Source: Spirochaetaceae bacterium | GTDB lineage: Bacteria > Spirochaetota > Spirochaetia > Treponematales > Breznakiellaceae | Direction of reading: 5' to 3' | Length of the DNA stretch: 9,776 bases | Assembly (NCBI GenBank): GCA_031273985.1 | Contig: JAISQV010000001.1 | Location: 1-9,776, forward strand | In this document: in pieces, positions 1-4,681 of the stretch | Position numbering within the stretch: position 1 is the stretch's first letter | How the letters are laid out: each line of letters starts with the position of its first letter | The notes under the pieces: model-generated | Databases searched by the model: none | What the model was told of the DNA's origin: nothing | What the model saw: only the letters and a program-made list of their open reading frames with translations | Translations under genes and position numbers: made by a program

Positions 1-120
1 GGGGCCGAGCCCCCTACGCTCCAGCCTCCTCGGGCCTGCGGCCCTGCGGGGTCTTCCGCTACCCCCAATGCGGGGGATACCCCCCGCAACGCCCCCTGTT
101 GGGGGGCTCAATGCCCCCCG
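1..120 (+). repeat. GC-rich modular hairpin repeat, copy A (cut by the window edge)
   Basis: Non-coding GC-rich block made of short hairpins separated by conserved boxes. It opens with a GGGGC-CGA-GCCCC hairpin, then box TACGCTCC (15-22), then a hairpin GGGCC-TGC-GGCCC (32-44), then box TTCCGCTACCCC (54-65). C/G-run hairpins follow (70-87 and 91-107). The same boxes in the same order occur on the opposite strand at 1895-1944 and, more diverged, at 9078-9120, while the hairpins between the boxes differ. No ORF or RNA family was recognised here. The function is unknown; the left end is missing. Confidence 0.75.
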
Positions 121-133
121 CCCTTCTCCCACG

Positions 134-298
134 GTCAACAAGTTAAGCAGTAGAAAAATAAAAACAGTCCGCAGATTAACACGGATTTCCCGCACGGCGG
201 GCACGGATTTTTCGTTCCAAAACCTTCTTAATCGGTGAAAATCCGTGAAAATCTGCGGACAAAATTTCGAGGCAAAATTTCTTGACTTGTTGACAATG
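134..298 (+). repeat. Inverted-repeat element, copy 1 (MITE-like or REP-like)
   Basis: A non-coding element with nested inverted repeats. The outer arms GTCAACAAGTTAAG (134-147) and CTTGACTTGTTGAC (281-294) pair at 13 of 14 positions. The inner arms start with GTCCGCAGATT (167-177) and end with AATCTGCGGAC (250-260), and each carries a CGGATTT/AAATCCG motif. A small hairpin, CCCGC-ACG-GCGGG, lies at 189-201. Positions 182-255 are identical base for base to 1654-1727. Next to the right arm an AAAATTTC unit is duplicated (261-281), which copy 2 lacks. There is no transposase, so any movement would have to be in trans. Confidence 0.8.
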
Positions 299-305
299 AT
301 ACATT

Positions 306-393
306 TTGAAGAAAAAACAAGCGTGAAGGACACGAAAAAAGGTCTAACCAAACCCTCGTGCTCTTGGTGTGCTGCGTGGTTAAAATTCTTCAA
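306..393. repeat. Possible decayed second inverted-repeat element
   Basis: Perfect 8-base terminal arms, TTGAAGAA (306-313) and TTCTTCAA (386-393), enclose imperfect arms rich in GAAGGACACGAA-like (left) and CTCGTGCTCTTGGTG-like (right) sequence. This resembles a widespread kind of bacterial intergenic repeat, but the arms pair poorly, so it may be chance or a decayed copy. No gene was recognised between 299 and 489. Confidence 0.3.
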
Positions 394-452
394 GCCTGGT
401 ATTTTCGCGGTCTTGAAAGTAAATGGCGCTCCCGGTAATTCCGCGATACTAC

Positions 453-481
453 TGGACAGGGGGCGGAAAAGAAATTATCTT
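453..481 (+). promoter_or_regulatory. Candidate promoter of the glycosyltransferase gene
   Basis: TGGACA (453-458) and TATCTT (476-481) are separated by 17 bases and match the sigma70 boxes at 5/6 and 4/6. Transcription would begin near 488-490, at or beside the ATG. The gene has no visible Shine-Dalgarno sequence, which fits a very short or absent leader. The match is modest. Confidence 0.3.
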
Positions 482-489
482 CAAAATTT

Positions 490-1623
490 ATGGTCATCGT
501 CTTCGTCATAGACAACTATCTGTCCCAGACGGATGGTACCCACATCTCGGCTCACCGCTTCCGCGAAGAATTGATAAGGCAGGGCCACACGGTCCGCGTA
601 CTTTCCATAGGCGTCGAGGGGCCGGATATGTTCGGCCTGGGGGAACACTACATACCCGTCATAACGCCGGCGGCCAGGCAGTCGCATCTGCGTTTTGCGC
701 GCTTTGACCGGGAAACCGCGCGGCGGGCCCTCGAAGGCGCCGATGTGGTGCATACCTTTTTCCCCTGGCAGCTCCAGCGCAAGACCCTGGAACTGGCGCG
801 GGAAATGGGCGTGCCTGTTACGGGGGCGTTTCACTGTCCCACGGAACACATTACCTACAACATGGGGCTCAAAGGCTGCCCGCCTCTGGCGGAATTTCTC
901 TACTGGCTTTTCCGGGTCCGCTTTTACCGGAAGGTGGAAAATATTCACTGCCCCTCGGCGTTTACCGCGGCGCAGTTACAGAAGCGCGGCTATACCGCGA
1001 AGATGCACGTCATCTCCAACGGCGTCTCCGATGTCTACAGGCCCGCGGGCGAAGCTTCCGGGGCGCGGGAAAAATCCGCCGGTAACGGCGCAATTCATGT
1101 CATGATGGCGGGGCGGCTTGCACCGGAAAAGCGGCAGGACCTCATCATCCGGGCGGCGGGGCTTTCAAGGCACCGGGAGCGGATACGGCTCCACTTTACC
1201 GGCCAGGGGGCCTGCCTGAAACGCTACCGCAGGCTCTCCGCCGCCCTCCCCAACCCGCCGGAATTCGGCTTTGTCAGCCCGGAGCGGCTCCTTGAGATGA
1301 TGCAGTGCTGCGATATATACATCCACGCCTCGGACGTGGAAGCCGAGGGCCTCGCCTGCCTGGAGGCCTTTTCCTGCGGGGCCGTGCCGATCATATCGGA
1401 TTCCCCCAAATCCGCGGCCTCACAGTTCGCCCTGGACGCCCGGAGCATATTCAGGCGGGGCGACTGCCGGGACCTGCGCGACAAGCTCGACTGGTGGATA
1501 GAGCACCCTGAGGAGCGCCGGCTCATGGGGCTGCGCTACGCCCGCCTGGGGGAACGCTACCGCATCAAACATTCCGCCGGAAGCCTCCTCGCCATGTTCG
1601 CCGAAGCAATGGGGAAGGGATGA
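490..1623 (+). CDS. Glycosyltransferase family 4 protein (GT-B fold)
   Basis: A 377-residue protein of the size usual for GT4 enzymes, which transfer a sugar from a nucleotide-sugar donor with retention of configuration at the inner face of the membrane or in the cytoplasm. The N-terminal acceptor domain starts with a beta strand and the family-typical stretch DGTHISAHRF, in which basic and small residues follow a glycine loop. The donor domain begins near residue 205 (MMAGRLAPEKR). It holds the E-x7-E motif, E284-AEGLACL-E292, followed by a conserved CG. Relatives include glycolipid-forming enzymes such as monoglucosyl-diacylglycerol synthases, but neither donor nor acceptor can be read from the sequence. 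The ATG at 490 was chosen because the conserved N-terminus begins there; no ribosome binding site is visible. It stands alone, between two direct copies of the 134-298 element. Confidence 0.9.
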   Translation: MVIVFVIDNYLSQTDGTHISAHRFREELIRQGHTVRVLSIGVEGPDMFGLGEHYIPVITPAARQSHLRFARFDRETARRALEGADVVHTFFPWQLQRKTLELAREMGVPVTGAFHCPTEHITYNMGLKGCPPLAEFLYWLFRVRFYRKVENIHCPSAFTAAQLQKRGYTAKMHVISNGVSDVYRPAGEASGAREKSAGNGAIHVMMAGRLAPEKRQDLIIRAAGLSRHRERIRLHFTGQGACLKRYRRLSAALPNPPEFGFVSPERLLEMMQCCDIYIHASDVEAEGLACLEAFSCGAVPIISDSPKSAASQFALDARSIFRRGDCRDLRDKLDWWIEHPEERRLMGLRYARLGERYRIKHSAGSLLAMFAEAMGKG

Positions 1624-1632
1624 GGGAAAACT

Positions 1633-1757
1633 AAAACAGTCCGCGGATTTACGCGGATTTCCCGCACGGCGGGCACGGATTTTTCGTTCCAAAACCTTCT
1701 TAATCGGTGAAAATCCGTGAAAATCTGTGGACAAAATTTCTTTACTTGTTGACAATG
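1633..1757 (+). repeat. Inverted-repeat element, copy 2 (direct repeat of 161-298)
   Basis: Same orientation as copy 1. A 74-base core (1654-1727) is identical to 182-255. The left inner arm differs by a few bases (GTCCGCGGATTTACG) and the right inner arm reads AATCTGTGGAC. The left outer arm present in copy 1 (GTCAACAAGTTAAG) is missing here, while the right outer arm (CTTTACTTGTTGAC, 1740-1753) is kept. It begins about ten bases after the glycosyltransferase stop codon. Confidence 0.85.
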
Positions 1758-1785
1758 CAAGGCTCCCTTCTAACTTCCCACAGGG

Positions 1786-1961
1786 CCGGGGGGCGTTGCT
1801 GCTGAAGCCGCTCTGCGGCTTCAGCTTGGGAGTTTGCGCAGAGCGCAAACTCCAGGAGGAGGCGGGGGCGTTGCGGGGGGCCGGCCCCCCGCACGGGGGT
1901 AGCGGAGAAGCGTTTGCGGCTATGCCCCAAACCGTCGGAGCGTAGGGGGCTCGGCCCCCTC
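1786..1961 (-). repeat. GC-rich modular hairpin repeat, copy B
   Basis: The opposite-strand counterpart of copy A. It contains five consecutive hairpins. Two have 11-bp perfect stems with 3-base loops (1801-1825, loop TCT; 1829-1853, loop AGA). One is a 22-base perfect palindrome of G and C runs (1872-1893). One is GTTTG-C-GGC-TAT-GCC-C-CAAAC (1912-1932). The last is a 7-bp stem with loop TCG (1944-1960). Read on the minus strand, the boxes TACGCTCC (1944-1937) and TCCGCTACCCC (1906-1896) flank the fourth hairpin, matching the arrangement of copy A. The region has no convincing coding potential. It could hinder transcription between the glycosyltransferase gene and the operon, but there is no terminal U-run. 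Confidence 0.8.
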
Positions 1962-1990
1962 CGCCCACGTCTGACGTTATTTATGAAGCC

Positions 1991-2018
1991 TTGAAAAATC
2001 CCCGGAGAGCGTTATAGT
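1991..2018 (+). promoter_or_regulatory. Probable sigma70-type promoter of the RsbRD-like gene and atp operon
   Basis: TTGAAA (1991-1996) and TATAGT (2013-2018), each matching 5 of 6 consensus bases, are separated by 16 bases. It is the only good promoter found in the spacer before the operon. The expected start point, about seven bases after the -10 box, falls at 2024-2026, on the ATG at 2025, so the mRNA would be leaderless or nearly so. Confidence 0.55.
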
Positions 2019-2024
2019 GGGAGC

Positions 2025-2537
2025 ATGATAGATGGTCAGTTTATTGACACGCTGAACATTCAGGCCCGGGATTTTGCCTTCAAGTGGAAGAACCGCATCC
2101 GTAAGGCGGAGCAGTTGGGGCACTTCGCCGTGCTGGAGGACGGGGCGCTGCTGGAGATGGAGACGCCGGTCTATCCGCTGCTGAGCCGCACGCTGGACCG
2201 GGGGCTCGACCGGGCGCTGGTGGGGGATTTCTTCGTGCGCCGGGGCAAGGAGGGGATGGCCGCCGGGTTCCCCATGTCGGAGCTGATCTATGCGCTGAAT
2301 CTTTCGCAGCAGACGGTGATTGAGTACATCATGACCGATTTTGCCCTGGATAACGCCATGCGAATGTACCAGGCCATGGGTATCCTTAACAAGGCTGCGG
2401 AGTTTTTTCTTTTAGGGACCTTTTATCTGACCAAGGGGTTTCTTGAGGCGATCTATATGAATATGGCGAGTTCCGGCAGTGTGAGCGAGGAATTTGTCAA
2501 AAATTACTTTAAGGATGATTTTTTCTTTAAGAAATGA
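2025..2537 (+). CDS. RsbRD N-terminal-domain-like protein leading the atp operon
   Basis: A 170-residue, mostly helical soluble protein with no signal peptide and no clear membrane span. From about residue 8 to 130 its pattern resembles the RsbRD_N family: an early F-x-W-K helix (FAFKWKNRIRKA), then ETPVYPLLSRTLDRGLD, then FFVRRGKEGMAAGFPMSEL leading into a helix. That domain is the sensor half of stressosome-type RsbR proteins. The STAS partner domain is absent here, so this is at most a lone sensor or adaptor domain. Assignment is from pattern memory and is moderate. It lies 63 bases upstream of atpB on the same strand, in the place where atpI often sits, but it is not AtpI, which has membrane helices. 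The start at 2025 is preceded by GGGAG only one base away, too close for a normal ribosome binding site. The next in-frame Met, about residue 46, would remove the first helix. Confidence 0.75.
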   Translation: MIDGQFIDTLNIQARDFAFKWKNRIRKAEQLGHFAVLEDGALLEMETPVYPLLSRTLDRGLDRALVGDFFVRRGKEGMAAGFPMSELIYALNLSQQTVIEYIMTDFALDNAMRMYQAMGILNKAAEFFLLGTFYLTKGFLEAIYMNMASSGSVSEEFVKNYFKDDFFFKK

Positions 2538-2547
2538 TGCTGTATGG

Positions 2548-2567
2548 GCCGGCGGGGCCAAGCCGGC
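2548..2567 (+). other. Small intercistronic hairpin before atpB
   Basis: GCCGGC (2548-2553) and GCCGGC (2562-2567) form a 6-bp stem around an 8-base loop in the 63-base gap between the RsbRD-like gene and atpB. There is no U-run, so it is not a convincing terminator. It could affect stability or translation of the atpB message. Confidence 0.35.
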
Positions 2568-2600
2568 GGAAGATTCGCGGATGGGGCGGGGTTCGGGGTT

Positions 2601-3326
2601 ATGGAAGCTCTTGAGATAAAGACGGTATTTACGCTGCGCATCGCGGGGCTGGACCTTCCCATAACGGAGACGGTCGTGGTCTCCTGGCTGGTCATGATCT
2701 TGCTTGTCGCGCTTTCCCTGGTCCTGACCCGCCGCCTCCGGGAGATACCGCGGGGGGCCCAGGCCCTGCTGGAAGGGGGGGTGGAATTCCTCAACAAGTT
2801 CGCCAGGGCCCAGTTCGGCCCTTGGGCGCGGTATCTGGCGCACTATATGGGGACCCTCTTTCTCTTTCTGGCGGGGGCCAATGTCATCGGCGTGCTCTGC
2901 CCGGTGGAGGTAAATTTCCTGGGTTTCCATTTCAGCCCCCCCTTTGAGATAAAGCCCCCCACCAGGGACATCAATGTTACCGCCGCCCTGGCCCTCGTCT
3001 CCATCGTTCTGGTGCTGGTCTTCGGCTTCCTGGGCCGGGGGCTCCGGGGCTGGTTCCGGGGCCTCCTCTATCCGGTGCCCCTGATGATCCCCTTCAACCT
3101 TTTGGAGTACCTTATCCGGCCCCTCTCCCTCTGCCTGAGGCTTTTCGGGAACATTCTGGGGGGCTTTATCCTGATGCACCTGATCACGGGGCTCGTCCCC
3201 CTGGCGCTGCCCCCGGTTCTTTCGCTTTATTTTGACTTTTTCGACGGCCTCCTCCAGGCTGTAGTCTTTGTCTTTCTGACTACCATGTACCTGTCGGAGG
3301 CGGTAAAGATGCCGGGCGGGGAATAG
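2601..3326 (+). CDS. atpB: ATP synthase Fo subunit a
   Basis: The 241-residue stator membrane subunit provides the two half-channels through which ions reach and leave the c-ring. It has several hydrophobic segments and the family signature PLSLCLRLFGNILGG at residues 174-188, with the essential arginine at R180 (E. coli R210). The second signature, FDFFDGLLQAVVFVFLTTMYLS, carries Q219 (E. coli Q252). Asp212 stands at the site that is His245 in E. coli and commonly Glu in other bacteria, while Phe189 stands at the E. coli Glu219 site, so the acidic group is on the other helix. The ATG at 2601 was chosen because family similarity begins there. An upstream in-frame ATG at 2544 would add 19 residues of unlikely G/R-rich sequence. 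No clear Shine-Dalgarno sequence precedes it, only G-rich runs (2583-2598). Confidence 0.97.
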   Translation: MEALEIKTVFTLRIAGLDLPITETVVVSWLVMILLVALSLVLTRRLREIPRGAQALLEGGVEFLNKFARAQFGPWARYLAHYMGTLFLFLAGANVIGVLCPVEVNFLGFHFSPPFEIKPPTRDINVTAALALVSIVLVLVFGFLGRGLRGWFRGLLYPVPLMIPFNLLEYLIRPLSLCLRLFGNILGGFILMHLITGLVPLALPPVLSLYFDFFDGLLQAVVFVFLTTMYLSEAVKMPGGE

Positions 3327-3352
3327 CCCGGCAGGGGAAATCTGAATCCAAG

Positions 3353-3380
3353 GCGCGGTTTCCGGTGTTTGAAGCCGCGC
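3353..3380 (+). promoter_or_regulatory. Hairpin just upstream of the atpE ribosome binding site
   Basis: GCGCGGTTTC (3353-3362) pairs with GAAGCCGCGC (3371-3380): ten base pairs with one G-U and an 8-base loop. It lies in the 73-base atpB-atpE gap. The strong AAGGAG (3387-3392) follows it, seven bases before the atpE ATG. Such a structure could protect a processed 3' segment of the message or help raise c-subunit translation. This role is inferred; the pairing is directly visible. Confidence 0.55.
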
Positions 3381-3399
3381 TACGTTAAGGAGCGTAGGT

Positions 3400-3630
3400 A
3401 TGGAAACTTCAACTTTGATAGCCCTGGGCGCCGGTATCGCGGTGATCGCCGGTCTCGGCGCGGGCCTGGGAATCGGGATCGCCACTTCCGGGGCGGCTCA
3501 GGCGATCAGCAGGCAGCCCGAGGCGGCGGGGAAGATCACCCCCATCTTTTTCTTGGGCGTGGCCCTGGCGGAATCCACCGCCATCTACGGCCTCGTCATT
3601 GCGATTCTGCTTTTTACCAGGCTGGGCTAG
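3400..3630 (+). CDS. atpE: ATP synthase Fo subunit c
   Basis: A 76-residue proteolipid that assembles into the rotating ring. It has two membrane helices joined by the cytoplasmic loop RQP (residues 38-40). Helix 1 holds the glycine-rich packing repeat (GLGAGLGIGIA, 18-28). Helix 2 carries the ion-binding carboxylate Glu58 within GVALAESTAIYG. E58, S59, T60 and Y63 match positions of the Na+ site known from Ilyobacter tartaricus c. The glutamine of helix 1 in that site is replaced by Ile25, so ion choice is uncertain. Length is normal. The start is fixed by AAGGAG seven bases upstream, one of the best ribosome binding sites in the window, which suits the multi-copy need for c. It is followed by atpF after six bases. 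Confidence 0.98.
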   Translation: METSTLIALGAGIAVIAGLGAGLGIGIATSGAAQAISRQPEAAGKITPIFFLGVALAESTAIYGLVIAILLFTRLG

Positions 3631-3636
3631 GCGGCG

Positions 3637-4143
3637 ATGCTCGATTTTTCCGTTACCTTCGTCATTACCCTGATCAATCTGGGGATTCTCTTTCTCATAC
3701 TCCGCTCCATCCTCTTTAAGCCGGTAAGCAGGTTTATCGAGGAGCGGGCGAAGCGGGTGCAGGACGACAGGGACGAGGCGCGGCGGAGCAGGGCGGAGGC
3801 GGAGGCGGCGCTGAAGCAGATCGAGGGGCGGCTTAAAAACGCCGAGGAGGAGGCCGCTGAGCTGATCCGGGCCGCCCAGGATGAGGCCCGGCAAGACGCC
3901 GCCGCCATTGTTGCCGGGGGAAAGGCGGAGGCGGAGCGCTTCCTGGCCCAGGCCCGGCTCCAGGCCCAGGCTGAGTACCAGACGGCCCTGCGGCTCTTTC
4001 AGGCGGAGGCCGCCGCCCTGGTGGTGAGCGCCGCGGGGAAACTTGCGGGCCGGGGCTCCGGCTCCGAGGCGGAGCGGCTGGAGCAGGCGGCGGCGCTGAT
4101 CCGGGGCATCGGCTCCTTCCCCGCAGGGGAGCGCCGTGTTTAG
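3637..4143 (+). CDS. atpF: ATP synthase Fo subunit b
   Basis: A 168-residue peripheral stalk subunit. One N-terminal membrane helix (about residues 5-25, FVITLINLGILFLILRSILF) is followed by a basic turn and a long charged helix rich in Ala, Glu and Arg (about 30-140). This helix forms the right-handed coiled-coil stator that links subunit a to delta and alpha. The residue pattern FKPVSRFIEERAKRVQDD is typical of the membrane-proximal part. It starts six bases after atpE and its last eight bases overlap the start of atpH, indicating translational coupling. Only one b gene is present, so a b homodimer is expected. Confidence 0.96.
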   Translation: MLDFSVTFVITLINLGILFLILRSILFKPVSRFIEERAKRVQDDRDEARRSRAEAEAALKQIEGRLKNAEEEAAELIRAAQDEARQDAAAIVAGGKAEAERFLAQARLQAQAEYQTALRLFQAEAAALVVSAAGKLAGRGSGSEAERLEQAAALIRGIGSFPAGERRV

Positions 4144-4681
4144 CCCGGCCCGCTGGGCGGCGGCCTTCGTGGAGGTTTGCGGGGCGGACCTGGCCGGGGG
4201 GGTGGAAGCGCTGAGGGTCTTTGTGTCCGCCCTGGAGCCCCTGGCGCGCCTCCGGCCTTCGGGAACCGCCGATGCGCGGAGGCTGGAAGCCTTACTGCGC
4301 GCTTCCCTTGCCGAGGCGGGCTTTGCGCCGGGCGGGGCGGGGGCGGAGACGGCCCTGCGCCTCATTACCCTCCTGGTAAGGCGGCGCCGTTTCAGGTACC
4401 GGCAGAGCCTCCTTCTGGAGGTGGAAAAGGCCGCGGACCGGGCGGGGGGCCTCGTGCGGGTGAAGCTTGAAGCCCCGGAGCCGGTAACGGCGGAATTTGA
4501 GGCGGAACTCAAGGCGGCCTTGCTGCACAGAACCGGCGCCCGTGAGATTGCGCTGGCCCTGCGGATAAACCTGGAGCTGCTCGGCGGCTACAGGCTCTAC
4601 CTGGGCAGCGATGTGCTTGACACGAGCCTGAAGGAACGCCTCCGGCTTATGGGGCGCTCCCTGGCCAACGCGGAGGGATGA
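4136..4681 (+). CDS. atpH: ATP synthase F1 subunit delta
   Basis: A 181-residue stator cap protein that joins the b dimer to the top of the alpha3beta3 head. It has an N-terminal helical domain (about 1-105) and the more conserved C-terminal domain. The C-terminal domain ends in LLGGYRLYLGSDVLDTSLKE, the family's usual GG-x-x-x-G-x-x-x-x-D-x-S pattern. It starts with GTG, preceded by AGGGGAG (4125-4131) with a 4-base spacing. The start lies eight bases inside atpF and the stop overlaps the atpA start as ATGA. The sequence is unusually Ala/Arg/Gly-rich and divergent in its N-terminal half, as is common for delta. The position between b and alpha supports the call. Confidence 0.94.
   Translation: MFSPARWAAAFVEVCGADLAGGVEALRVFVSALEPLARLRPSGTADARRLEALLRASLAEAGFAPGGAGAETALRLITLLVRRRRFRYRQSLLLEVEKAADRAGGLVRVKLEAPEPVTAEFEAELKAALLHRTGAREIALALRINLELLGGYRLYLGSDVLDTSLKERLRLMGRSLANAEG

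Noticed and set aside
1..120. CRISPR array
   Set aside because: The repeated units are palindromic C/G runs of different lengths without equal-length spacers.
282..310. TTGACT/TTGACA boxes as a promoter at the right end of repeat copy 1
   Set aside because: No acceptable -10 box lies 16-18 bases downstream of either.
245..707. Short plus-strand reading frames before the glycosyltransferase gene
   Set aside because: They run through the repeat elements or overlap the true gene in another frame, have no ribosome binding site and resemble no protein family.
2544..2600. Upstream ATG for atpB
   Set aside because: It would add 19 Gly/Arg-rich residues with no family similarity and begins inside the intercistronic hairpin region.
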